This document shows positions 7,467 to 14,241 of a stretch of DNA of 36,763 nt, piece after piece. The position numbers were made by a program, and so were the translations under genes. How positions within the stretch are numbered: position 1 is the first letter of the stretch; each line of letters opens with the position of its first letter. The notes beneath the pieces were generated by a model. The model did not search any database. It was not told the DNA's origin and worked only from the letters and a program-made list of their open reading frames with translations. The stretch is taken from the NCBI GenBank assembly GCA_910585065.1, contig CAJUCG010000005.1, positions 1 through 36,763 on the forward strand. Reading direction: 5' to 3'. Source of the stretch: an uncultured Lachnospiraceae bacterium (GTDB taxonomy: Bacteria; Bacillota; Clostridia; Lachnospirales; Lachnospiraceae).

Positions 7467-8330
7467 TCAACGCCTGCTGCCAACACAGCATTCCACAGCC
7501 TGCACAAACTCTTCTACCGACAAAATCCCGTCCGGCAGGGGCATTCCCTCTTTTTTTAACTCATATGCAAGTTCTGTTATCTGTGGCACATCCATACGGT
7601 AGGATTTCAGTTTCTCCACCTGTGAGAAAATTTCACGCGGAGTCCCCTGCATTACAATTTTCCCGTCATCCATCACAATCACCTTGTCCGCGAAAATAAC
7701 CTCCTCCATATAGTGCGTGATCAAAAGCACGGTCACTTTTTCTCTGCGGTTTAACTCTCGCACCGTGCGGATCACCTCTTTTCGCCCGTTTGGGTCGAGC
7801 ATAGCCGTCGGCTCGTCAAGCACAATGCACTGCGGCTTCATTGCCATAATGCCCGCGATCGCCACGCGCTGCTTCTGCCCGCCCGATAATTTATTTGGCG
7901 AGTGTGTGCGGTACTCGTACATTCCAACCGCCTTTAAACTCTCCTCCACGCGCTTCCAGATCTCCTCCGTCGGCACCCCCAAATTTTCCGGTCCAAATCC
8001 CACATCCTCCTCCACAACCGTCGCGATAATCTGGTTGTCCGGGTTCTGGAATACCATGCCCGCCCTCTGGCGAATCTCCCAGAGATATGCCTCCTCCTTT
8101 GTATCCATCCCGTCCACATAAAGAGTCCCCTCCGTTGGCAGCAAAATAGCATTGATATGTTTTGCAAGGGTGGATTTGCCTGAACCATTATGACCTAAAA
8201 TTGCGACAAAATCTCCCTTTTTTATTTCCATAGATACGCTGTCCAGGGCTTTTGTGATGGATTCCACATTGCCCTCCTCGTCGCGGCGAATATATTCAAA
8301 TGTGAGATCGTTCGATTGAATCATGGACAT
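7467..8330 (-). CDS. ecfA1: ECF transporter ATP-binding subunit EcfA1
   Basis: This is the first ATPase of the ECF module, 287 residues. Walker A is GHNGSGKST (46-54), the Q loop VFQNPDNQI, the signature LSGGQ (148-152), Walker B CIVLDEPTAMLDP (about 168-180) and the H loop LLITHYMEE. The start at 8330 has AGGAAA seven bases upstream; a second ATG two codons in is possible. A promoter lies about 35 bases upstream, and the ribosomal-operon terminators lie beyond it, so the ECF genes seem transcribed separately from rplQ. Confidence 0.95.
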   Translation of the reverse strand: MSMIQSNDLTFEYIRRDEEGNVESITKALDSVSMEIKKGDFVAILGHNGSGKSTLAKHINAILLPTEGTLYVDGMDTKEEAYLWEIRQRAGMVFQNPDNQIIATVVEEDVGFGPENLGVPTEEIWKRVEESLKAVGMYEYRTHSPNKLSGGQKQRVAIAGIMAMKPQCIVLDEPTAMLDPNGRKEVIRTVRELNRREKVTVLLITHYMEEVIFADKVIVMDDGKIVMQGTPREIFSQVEKLKSYRMDVPQITELAYELKKEGMPLPDGILSVEEFVQAVECCVGSRR

Positions 8331-8364
8331 ACTGCCATTTCCTTTCCCTGTTCTTGTCCGTTAC

Positions 8365-8393
8365 AGTATAGCAGATCCCAGAACTTTTTGCAA
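8365..8393 (-). promoter_or_regulatory. Sigma-A promoter for ecfA1-ecfA2-ecfT
   Basis: Minus strand TTGCAA (8393-8388) and TATACT (8370-8365) are spaced 17 bases apart, with TGC just before the -10 (extended -10 character). It lies between the two terminators after rplQ and the ecfA1 start. Confidence 0.78.
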
Positions 8394-8414
8394 TAATTGG
8401 ATGATTTTGAATTG

Positions 8415-8458
8415 TGAAAAACAAAGGGAAACCGCCTGCATATGCAAAGCGGTTCCCC
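8415..8458 (-). terminator. Second of two tandem terminators after rplQ
   Basis: Minus strand GGGGAACCGC and GCGGTTTCCC pair over 10 bp (one G-T) around a 13-base loop, followed by TTTGTTTTT. It lies just upstream of the ecfA1 promoter. Confidence 0.85.
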
Positions 8459-8465
8459 AAAAAGA

Positions 8466-8509
8466 AAATAAAAAATCCCCCATTCTTCCTTTTTTGAACA
8501 GGGGATTTT
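8466..8509 (-). terminator. First of two tandem terminators after rplQ
   Basis: Minus strand AAAATCCCC (8509-8501) pairs with GGGGATTTT (8480-8472) across a 20-base loop and runs into TTTATTTTCTTTTT. It begins 12 bases after the rplQ stop and ends the ribosomal superoperon. Confidence 0.85.
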
Positions 8510-8520
8510 CCTATTTCCTT

Positions 8521-9057
8521 TTATACCAGCTCAATTATCACAGTCATTGCTGCATCGCCTTTGCGCGGTCCAATCTTTACGATTCTGGTATAACCGCCAT
8601 TGCGATCCGCATACTTTGGAGCAATCTCATCAAAAAGCTTATCTGCAAGATCAACCTTTTTTGTGTTTTTCTTCTTCTTTGCGTTCTCTTCCGGAACCTC
8701 AGTAATATCATAGAGATAAGCATACATTTTTCTTCTTGCATGAAGTCTGGACGGCTTATCCTTCTTAATGGACTTTTCAACGGTATCAAATACATCGCGC
8801 TTTTTGCCATCCACTACTTCCTTTACTCTCTTGCCATCCTGGTCTTTACGTGCTACCTTCGCATTTACGGTAACAGTATCAAAATTATCTTTTTCCTTCA
8901 CCGCCATTGCGATAAAGCCCTCCGCAATACTGCGGATTTCCTTGGCTTTCGCTTCCGTCGTTACGATCTTGCCATGATAAAGCAGATTCGTAACCTGATT
9001 GCGAAGCAAAGCTTTTCTCTGGCTGGAAGTTCTTCCCAGTTTTCTATAGCCCGCCAT
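8521..9057 (-). CDS. rplQ: 50S ribosomal protein L17, long form
   Basis: L17 lines the polypeptide exit tunnel region of the 50S subunit. The N-terminus (MAGYRKLGRTSSQRKALLRN) and C-terminus (KYADRNGGYTRIVKIGPRKG) fit the family. At 178 residues it is about 50-60 longer than E. coli L17. The extra sequence lies in the middle, roughly residues 58-130, and is rich in Lys/Asp/Glu (KARKDQDGKRVKEVVDGKK-like and ENAKKKKNTKKVD). I recall long L17 proteins in Lachnospiraceae, so this is probably a lineage insertion rather than a fusion. It is the last gene of the alpha operon and is separated from rpoA by a large palindrome. Confidence 0.95.
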   Translation of the reverse strand: MAGYRKLGRTSSQRKALLRNQVTNLLYHGKIVTTEAKAKEIRSIAEGFIAMAVKEKDNFDTVTVNAKVARKDQDGKRVKEVVDGKKRDVFDTVEKSIKKDKPSRLHARRKMYAYLYDITEVPEENAKKKKNTKKVDLADKLFDEIAPKYADRNGGYTRIVKIGPRKGDAAMTVIIELV

Positions 9058-9074
9058 CTTAATTCCTCCTATTT

Positions 9075-9182
9075 AAAGTCCCGCATATGACCTCCCCGTA
9101 CCCAATATAAGGGAATAAATTTTTGTTCACTTCACTCTCATAAATTTATTCTGGGATACTGTCCGGTCATATGCTGTTTAAA
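9075..9182 (-). repeat. Palindromic repeat element, copy A (rpoA-rplQ gap)
   Basis: A nested, nearly perfect palindrome: GCATATGACC (9083-9092) pairs with GGTCATATGC (9165-9174), GTACCCA (9098-9104) with TGGGATAC (9152-9159, one bulge), and GAATAAATTT (9113-9122) with AAATTTATTC (9142-9151). TTTAAA flanks both sides (9073-9078 and 9177-9182 region). The outer ends are shared with elements at 11269-11317 and 30680-30767. In RNA it would fold into one long hairpin between rpoA and rplQ. Confidence 0.85.
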
Positions 9183-9196
9183 GTTTCACCTATATA

Positions 9197-10159
9197 TTAT
9201 TCACCATCGCCTAAGTTTAAGGACAACCCAAGCTCTTTTAACTTTGCAAGTACCTCCTCCAGGGACTTCCGACCAAGGTTGCGCACCTTCATCATATCCT
9301 CCGAGGTACGATTACATAACTCTTCCACTGTGTTGATCCCCGCTCTCTTTAAGCAGTTGAACGAACGAACCGACAATTCCAGTTCATCGATACTCATCTC
9401 AAGAACCCGCTCCTTGTGATTATCTTCCTTCTGGACCATAACCTCCGCTGTCTTCGCATTCTCAGAGAGATCAATAAAGGAATTTAAATGCTCGCTCAAT
9501 ACCTTTGCTGCAAGGCTGACCGCCTCATCCGGTGCTAAGGTGCCGTCCGTCCATACGTCGAGAGTCAATTTGTCAAAATCGGTAATCTGACCGACACGAG
9601 TGTTTTCCACAGTCAGATTTACACGCTTCACAGGGGTAAAGATCGAGTCAACCGCAATCGTGCCGATTGGCTGGTCATCGGTCTTATTCTTATCCGAACT
9701 ATAATAGCCTCTCCCCTTCTTAATTAACATCTCAATATAAAGTCTGCTGTCTGCACCGCCGTTCATCGTTGCAATCACAGCATCCGGGTTGAGGATCTCA
9801 ACATCTGGAGTAGTCTGAATATCTTTCGCTCTCACAATGCCCTCGCCCTCAAAATCAATGTACGCTTTCTTTGGTTCATCCGTCTCACAGGAATTCTTGA
9901 TTGCAAGGTTTTTGATGTTCATAATGATTTCCGTGACATCTTCCTTCACCCCCGGAATTGGCATAAACTCATGGACAACGCCGTCAATCTTTACGTGGCT
10001 CACCGCTGCGCCCGGCAGCGAAGAAAGCATAATCCTTCTCAGGGAATTTCCCAAAGTTGTACCGTATCCTCGCTCAAGAGGTTCAACTACAAACCGTCCG
10101 TATTTCTTATCTTCTGAAATTTCAGCAATCTCAATTCCAGGTTTTTCAAAATCAAACAT
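9197..10159 (-). CDS. rpoA: RNA polymerase subunit alpha
   Basis: The alpha subunit dimerises to nucleate RNA polymerase assembly, and its C-terminal domain contacts UP elements and activators. The 320-residue sequence has the N-terminal assembly domain (RFVVEPLERGYGTTLGNSLR near residue 22; about 1-235), a linker, and the helix-hairpin-helix C-terminal domain (about 250-310, with SFNCLKRAGINTVEEL and VRNLGRKSLEEV). Length is normal for Firmicutes. It sits between rpsD and rplQ in the standard alpha-operon order. Confidence 0.98.
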   Translation of the reverse strand: MFDFEKPGIEIAEISEDKKYGRFVVEPLERGYGTTLGNSLRRIMLSSLPGAAVSHVKIDGVVHEFMPIPGVKEDVTEIIMNIKNLAIKNSCETDEPKKAYIDFEGEGIVRAKDIQTTPDVEILNPDAVIATMNGGADSRLYIEMLIKKGRGYYSSDKNKTDDQPIGTIAVDSIFTPVKRVNLTVENTRVGQITDFDKLTLDVWTDGTLAPDEAVSLAAKVLSEHLNSFIDLSENAKTAEVMVQKEDNHKERVLEMSIDELELSVRSFNCLKRAGINTVEELCNRTSEDMMKVRNLGRKSLEEVLAKLKELGLSLNLGDGE

Positions 10160-10224
10160 CTTGGCCCCTCCTTATGGGTTGTTTTGAGGGTATCCCAAAC
10201 AGATAGAGCAAAAATACCAGCCTA

Positions 10225-10821
10225 TTATTTGGAGTACAACTCGACGATAAGCACTTCGTTTACAGGAACATCAATCTGCTCTCTGGTCGGAATTTCCTTT
10301 ACTGTGCCAGTCATATTTTCATGATCAGCCTCAAGCCAAGACGGAACTGTTCTTCCGCCGGTCACTTCAAGGATATCCTTATATCTCTGCATGGACTTTA
10401 CTTTCTCTTTAATTGAGATTACATCGCCCTGCCTTACTTGATAGGATGGAATATTCACGCATTTGCCGTTGACAAGCACATGCTTGTGATCGATAATCTG
10501 TCTCGCCTCTGTTCTAGTCCTGCCATAGCCTAAACGGAACATTACATTGTCAAGACGCAGTTCGAGAAGAATCATCATATTCTCGCCGGTGGTGCCATAT
10601 TTTAATTTCTTTGCCTTCTCAAAATTGTTGCGGAATGGCTTTTCTAATACGCCATAGACAAACTTTGCCTTCTGCTTCTCGCGCAGCTGCATACCGTACT
10701 CGCTCACCTTCTTGCCCGCCCGCGAAAAGGTTCTCTTTGATTTCTTATCAATACCAAGATAACTCGGCTCAAGGCCTAAAGCTCTACATTTCTTTAATAC
10801 AGGACCCATATCTCTTGCCAT
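10225..10821 (-). CDS. rpsD: 30S ribosomal protein S4 (zinc-free form)
   Basis: S4 is a primary 16S rRNA binder that starts 30S assembly and usually represses its own operon. The 198-residue sequence has the S4 domain (RLDNVMFRLGYGRTRTEARQ, then HKHVLVNGKCVNIPSYQVRQ). The N-terminal zinc-site cysteines are missing (only C12 there), so this is the C-minus form. It lies in the alpha operon between rpsK and rpoA, as in most Clostridia, unlike the isolated rpsD of Bacillus subtilis. A candidate regulatory RNA lies before rpsM. Confidence 0.97.
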   Translation of the reverse strand: MARDMGPVLKKCRALGLEPSYLGIDKKSKRTFSRAGKKVSEYGMQLREKQKAKFVYGVLEKPFRNNFEKAKKLKYGTTGENMMILLELRLDNVMFRLGYGRTRTEARQIIDHKHVLVNGKCVNIPSYQVRQGDVISIKEKVKSMQRYKDILEVTGGRTVPSWLEADHENMTGTVKEIPTREQIDVPVNEVLIVELYSK

Positions 10822-10837
10822 AGTTTTTTACCTCCTA

Positions 10838-11242
10838 TTAGACTCTTCTACGCTTTGGCGGTCTGCATCCATTGTGAGGAACCGGAGTGACATCCTTGAT
10901 GCTGGTCACTTCAATGCCGCATGCCTGGAGCGCGCGGATCGCTGCTTCTCTTCCGGAACCAGGTCCCTTTACCATAACTTCCACAGATTTTAAACCGTGC
11001 GGCAAGGCTGCCTTGGCTGCTGTCTCCGCTGCCATCTGAGCCGCATATGGAGTGGATTTTCTGGAGCCGCGGAAGCCTAAACCTCCCGCACTCGCCCAGG
11101 AAAGTGCATTTCCTTCTGAATCGGTAAGAGTAACGATTGTATTGTTAAAAGATGACTGAATATGTGCCTGTCCACGATCAACATTTTTTCTGACACGCTT
11201 TTTCGCAGTTTTCTTTGCCGCTGCTACTGTCTTCTTAGCCAT
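10838..11242 (-). CDS. rpsK: 30S ribosomal protein S11
   Basis: S11 is part of the 30S platform next to the mRNA exit. The 134-residue protein has a basic N-terminal tail, the family phrases HIQSSFNNTIVTLTD and GFRGSRKSTPYAAQ, and the C-terminal signature PVPHNGCRPPKRRRV. The ribosome site AGGAGG lies upstream. It is the second gene after rpsM but is separated from it by 101 bases carrying a palindromic element, which is long for this junction. Confidence 0.97.
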   Translation of the reverse strand: MAKKTVAAAKKTAKKRVRKNVDRGQAHIQSSFNNTIVTLTDSEGNALSWASAGGLGFRGSRKSTPYAAQMAAETAAKAALPHGLKSVEVMVKGPGSGREAAIRALQACGIEVTSIKDVTPVPHNGCRPPKRRRV

Positions 11243-11261
11243 GTTTCAAACCTCCTATTGA

Positions 11262-11330
11262 TAATTTCGCACCTGCCCTTCTAGTACCCAACGACCTGCC
11301 ACCGTCCGGGCATATGCTGTTTTAGTTTTG
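11262..11330 (-). repeat. Palindromic repeat element, copy B (rpsM-rpsK gap)
   Basis: Arms GCACCTGCCC (11269-11278) and GGGCATATGC (11308-11317) pair at 9 of 10 positions counting one wobble. The right end, CCGTCCGGGCATATGCTGTTT, differs from copy A at few positions, and GTACCCA (11284-11290) is also shared with copy A. The inner stem of copies A and C is absent, so this looks like a shortened copy. Confidence 0.7.
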
Positions 11331-11343
11331 CATATCGGATTTA

Positions 11344-11712
11344 TTACTTCTTCTTATTTGCTACGGTACGCTTTGGTCCCTTTCTGGTTCTCGCGTTGGT
11401 CTTTGTCTTCTGACCGCGAACCGGAAGTCCTTTTCTGTGACGGATTCCCCTGTAGCATCCGATTTCCTGTAATCTCTTAATATTCATCGCGATCTCGCGT
11501 CTTAAATCACCCTCGACCATCATTGTCTCATCGATAACGTCACGAATTCTTGCCACCTCGTCGTCCGTAAGGTCGCGGACACGGGTATCCGGATTTACAT
11601 TTGCCTTCGCAAGAATACGATTTGAGCTTACTCTGCCAATGCCGTATACATAAGTAAGTCCGATCTCCACACGCTTCTCTCTCGGTAAATCTACACCACT
11701 AATACGAGCCAT
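11344..11712 (-). CDS. rpsM: 30S ribosomal protein S13
   Basis: S13 sits in the 30S head and bridges to the 50S subunit and the P-site tRNA. The 122-residue protein starts MARISGVDLPREKRVEIGL. It has the helix-two-turn-helix region (YVYGIGRVSSNRILAKA) and the basic tail GLPVRGQKTKTNARTRKGPK. The start at 11712 is chosen for the family N-terminus and the GGAGG upstream; the frame is open for 20 more codons without support. It is preceded by a 407-base gap with hairpins. Confidence 0.97.
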   Translation of the reverse strand: MARISGVDLPREKRVEIGLTYVYGIGRVSSNRILAKANVNPDTRVRDLTDDEVARIRDVIDETMMVEGDLRREIAMNIKRLQEIGCYRGIRHRKGLPVRGQKTKTNARTRKGPKRTVANKKK

Positions 11713-12119
11713 GTGTACTGCACCTCCATAAAATTTGATTGGTAGTAAATGTTGAATTTTTGTGATATACAACCCTGCCCCGCGTGTCTTTTCACACTGC
11801 GTCCGATAGGACGCAAGCGGGCTGCAATCACCTCAGCCGCTTTAAATTGTGACAGCCCGAATCCAGTCGGAACTGAAAGCCGGAAACAAGATCTTCCCAA
11901 GCTAAAGGCAGCATCATGGCACTTTACGCAACGCCTGACCGCCCCACAATATCACAATTTTGTTCAGCATACACGTTCTGTTTTGAATGGCGTTTCCAAA
12001 AACCGGGCTTGCTAAAGGCCTCTAAACGTATGGTATGTGAACGATTGTAACACAGAAAGCAAGAACTGTTCCTATATATAGAAACAATTGCAATGCTCCA
12101 TGAGACATTGCAATTGGAC
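11713..12119 (-). promoter_or_regulatory. 407-base non-coding gap before rpsM with ordered hairpins (candidate leader RNA)
   Basis: I see no convincing gene here on either strand. In transcript order it holds CAATTGCAATG/CATTGCAATTG (12085-12116, perfect 11-bp stem), an unstructured stretch, CAGT-TCCG-ACTG, then CGGGCTG/CAGCCCG (11818-11859, with an inner CAAT/ATTG) and TGCGTCC/GGACGCA with a TATC loop (11798-11815). About 85 bases then remain to the rpsM start. The E. coli alpha operon is repressed by S4 binding a structured RNA just before rpsM, and this gap is in the equivalent position. The regulatory role is inference. Confidence 0.5.
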
Positions 12120-12233
12120 TTAGCCCTGTCTCTGTTTGTGCTTCGGATTTTCGCAGATCACACGGATCGCGCCCTTCCTTTTAATGATTTTACATTTTTC
12201 GCAAATCGGTTTTACTGAAGATCTAACCTTCAT
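12120..12233 (-). CDS. rpmJ: 50S ribosomal protein L36, zinc-binding form
   Basis: This 37-residue gene encodes L36, a small zinc-ribbon protein near the peptidyl transferase region of the 50S subunit. It starts [20 protein letters not shown] and continues [17 protein letters not shown]. Zinc ligands C11, C14, C27 and H32 are all present (C-plus form). The ribosome site GAAAGGAG lies just upstream of the ATG at 12233. A promoter about 35 bases upstream lets it be the first gene of an rpmJ-rpsM-rpsK-rpsD-rpoA-rplQ unit. Confidence 0.97.
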
Positions 12234-12250
12234 CTCTTTCACTCCTTTCG

Positions 12251-12285
12251 AAAAAAGTCCGCTTATTATTATAACAAAGGCGGAC
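12251..12285 (-). terminator. Hairpin plus T run after infA, with a promoter -10 in its loop
   Basis: Minus strand GTCCGC (12285-12280) and GCGGAC (12262-12257) form a perfect 6-bp stem followed by TTTTTT. It ends 17 bases before the rpmJ start. The 17-base loop contains TATAAT, the -10 box of the rpmJ promoter, so the same DNA can end upstream transcripts and start the next one. Confidence 0.65.
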
Positions 12286-12296
12286 ATGAAATGCAA
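12268..12296 (-). promoter_or_regulatory. Sigma-A promoter for rpmJ-rpsM-rpsK-rpsD-rpoA-rplQ
   Basis: Minus strand TTGCAT (12296-12291) and TATAAT (12273-12268) are spaced exactly 17 bases apart. The predicted start falls in the descending arm of the surrounding hairpin, so transcripts from this promoter would lack the full terminator stem. Confidence 0.8.
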
Positions 12297-12333
12297 GAAC
12301 TATTTTTCCAATTTTTACGGGCTTTTTCTAGAA

Positions 12334-12411
12334 ATTTTTAGGCAAAATGCCTACGGGGAAAGACTTTTACATCGCTGTTTCGCGCCTGCAGCTAAAAATT
12401 CTTTTCCCCGT
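12334..12411 (-). repeat. Interlocking inverted repeats downstream of infA (pseudoknot-type order)
   Basis: In transcript order: ACGGGGAAAAGA (12411-12400), ATTTTTAG (12399-12392), TCTTTCCCCGT (12363-12353) and CTAAAAAT (12341-12334). The first pairs with the third (one bulge) and the second with the fourth (perfect 8 bp), an a-b-a'-b' order. A small hairpin, TAGGCA-TTT-TGCCTA (12353-12339), overlaps both downstream arms and would compete with them. Confidence 0.6.
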
Positions 12412-12423
12412 TAGGTACTGGAC

Positions 12424-12642
12424 TTATTTATCTCTCCAGATAATCCGTCCCTTTGTCAAGTCATACGGCGACAGTTCGAGCGTCACCTTATCCCCCGGCA
12501 CGATCTTGATAAAATTCATGCGCAGCTTGCCGCTGATATGCGCCAGCACACGATGCCCGTTCTCAAGTTCTACCTGAAACATCGCGTTCGGCAGCTTCTC
12601 AACTACGGTTCCCTCGATCTCTACTACATCCGATTTCGACAT
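12424..12642 (-). CDS. infA: Translation initiation factor IF-1
   Basis: IF-1 binds the ribosomal A site during initiation. The 72-residue OB-fold protein starts MSKSDVVEIEGTVVEKLPNA and has the conserved ENGHRVLAHISGKLRMNFI and the C-terminus SPYDLTKGRIIWR. The start at 12642 matches the usual length and has AAGGAG upstream; the open frame reaches 12747 without support. It follows map directly; the KOW-domain gene often found between map and infA in Clostridia is absent. A 190-base structured gap follows it. Confidence 0.98.
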   Translation of the reverse strand: MSKSDVVEIEGTVVEKLPNAMFQVELENGHRVLAHISGKLRMNFIKIVPGDKVTLELSPYDLTKGRIIWRDK

Positions 12643-12750
12643 GGAATTCTCCTTTCTGATTCTTTCTTTCTGATATTTTATGCGGACAACTATTCTAATC
12701 TGCCAGAAATGCTCTAACAAAACATTTCTGAAAACTTCTTTTAGCAAAGA

Positions 12751-13506
12751 CTAAGCTTGGAGAGATAAAATCTCCGGCTCACCTTCCGTGATAAGAACAG
12801 TATTCTCATAATGTGCGGAAAGCGTATGGTCCTCCGTTACTACCGTCCAGTCATTTTCCAGCACATACACGTCCGGTTTTCCTATATTGACCATAGGTTC
12901 TATCGCAAGCGTCATGCCGGACACCAGCTTCATTCCGCGCCGATTCTGATGAAAATTTGGCACTTCCGGCTCCTCGTGAAGCTTTGATCCAACCCCATGC
13001 CCCACATAATCCCTGACGCAGGAAAATCCATTTGCCACAATATAATCCTCAACCGCCGCCGAAATCTCAAAGAGATGACAGCCCGCTCTTGCAAATTTTA
13101 TGCCCTCAAAAAAACTCTGTTTTGTTGCTTCAATGAGTTTTTCTGCCTCCGGGGAAATCTGCCCGACCGCGTGCGTGCGCGCCGCGTCCGAATGATACCC
13201 CTCATAGATTACTCCCGCGTCGATACTGATAATATCACCCTCTTTTAACACCCGCTTCTTACTTGGAATTCCATGGATAACTTCCTCATTGATGGAAGTG
13301 CAGAGAGAAGCGGGAAAGCCATTATAATTTAAGAAGGAAGGCGTGCAGCCATAGGAGCGAATCCACTCCGTTGCCCTGCGGTCAAGCTCCTTTGTTGTAA
13401 CGCCGGGCTGTATTATCTCGCTCAGGCGATCATGCACCTCAGAAAGGATTTTTCCTGCCTCGCGCATCCGCGCGATCTCTTTTTCTGACTTAATCGATAC
13501 TGACAT
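12751..13506 (-). CDS. map: Type I methionine aminopeptidase
   Basis: It removes the N-terminal methionine from nascent proteins. In the 251-residue form starting MSVSIKSEKEIARMREAG, the five metal ligands of the family are present: D96, D107, H170, E203 and E234, plus the active-site H78 in EEVIHGIP. The N-terminal SH3-binding extension is lacking (type Ia). The start at 13506 fits the family; a GGGGGCG stretch upstream is a weak ribosome site. It follows adk by 16 bases, the usual secY-adk-map order. Confidence 0.97.
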   Translation of the reverse strand: MSVSIKSEKEIARMREAGKILSEVHDRLSEIIQPGVTTKELDRRATEWIRSYGCTPSFLNYNGFPASLCTSINEEVIHGIPSKKRVLKEGDIISIDAGVIYEGYHSDAARTHAVGQISPEAEKLIEATKQSFFEGIKFARAGCHLFEISAAVEDYIVANGFSCVRDYVGHGVGSKLHEEPEVPNFHQNRRGMKLVSGMTLAIEPMVNIGKPDVYVLENDWTVVTEDHTLSAHYENTVLITEGEPEILSLQA

Positions 13507-13522
13507 AGTACGCCCCCGAAAA

Positions 13523-14164
13523 CTAGGCAAGAATCGCTGTAATATCTTTAAATACATCGGTCACATCCTTTGTGCCGTCCACTTCTTTTAAGATCTTCTC
13601 ACCAGCGTAATACTCGATAAGCGGCTGTGTCTGGGTATGGTAAACATTAAGCCTCTTTGCCACGGTCTCCGGCTTGTCGTCATCGCGAAGCACTAACTCG
13701 CCGCCGCACACATCACAGATGCCTTCCTTCTTTGTCGGATTGTAGAGAATATGATATGTCCCGCCGCAGGAAAGGCACGCGCGCCTTCCGGACATACGGT
13801 TTACAATATTTTCATCCGGCACTTCTACATTGATCGCGTAATCTAATTTGTCACCCTCTGCGGCAAGTGCTTTTGTCAGTGCCTCCGCCTGCGGAATCGT
13901 GCGAGGAAAGCCGTCTAACACATAGCCGTTTTTGCAGTCATCCTGCTTAAAGCGATCCATAATCAGCTCAAGCGTCAGTTCATCCGGCACAAGCGCGCCC
14001 TGATCCATATAGGTCTTCGCTTTCTTTCCAAGTTCCGTGCCGTTCTTGATGTTTGCGCGGAAGATATCCCCCGTTGAAATATGCGGAATACCGTATTTTG
14101 CTGCAATCATCTTTGCCTGTGTCCCCTTACCTGCGCCCGGCGCACCCAACATAACAATCTTCAT
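13523..14164 (-). CDS. adk: Adenylate kinase, zinc-binding lid
   Basis: It catalyses AMP + ATP to 2 ADP. The 213-residue protein has the P-loop GAPGAGKGT (7-15), the AMP-site stretch HISTGDIFRANI (28-39) and DGFPRT (84-89). Its lid domain carries four zinc cysteines, C130, C133, C150 and C153, as in Gram-positive long-form enzymes. It lies between secY and map. A 9-bp perfect hairpin occupies the 77-base gap after secY. Confidence 0.98.
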   Translation of the reverse strand: MKIVMLGAPGAGKGTQAKMIAAKYGIPHISTGDIFRANIKNGTELGKKAKTYMDQGALVPDELTLELIMDRFKQDDCKNGYVLDGFPRTIPQAEALTKALAAEGDKLDYAINVEVPDENIVNRMSGRRACLSCGGTYHILYNPTKKEGICDVCGGELVLRDDDKPETVAKRLNVYHTQTQPLIEYYAGEKILKEVDGTKDVTDVFKDITAILA

Positions 14165-14198
14165 TTTTTTGCCCCTTTCCTTTTCTTTTTATACTTGT

Positions 14199-14226
14199 CA
14201 GGGCGAGACATAAATGCCTCGCCCTG
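14199..14226 (-). repeat. Perfect hairpin in the secY-adk gap
   Basis: CAGGGCGAG (14199-14207) and CTCGCCCTG (14218-14226) form a 9-bp GC-rich stem with a 10-base loop, starting 16 bases after the secY stop. No T run follows on the minus strand, so it is more likely an RNA stability or processing element than a terminator. Confidence 0.75.
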
Positions 14227-14241
14227 GAAGTTTAAACTGCA

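Noticed and set aside
8323..9090. 255-codon open frame on the plus strand over rplQ and its terminators
   Set aside because: It is antisense to rplQ and crosses two terminators and a promoter; no ribosome site or family features.
11691..12015. Short frames on both strands in the rpmJ-rpsM gap
   Set aside because: Neither has a ribosome site or family features, and the region is dominated by hairpins.
12085..12116. Terminator after rpmJ
   Set aside because: The 11-bp stem is AT-rich and is followed by only three T residues, so termination is not supported although the hairpin is real.
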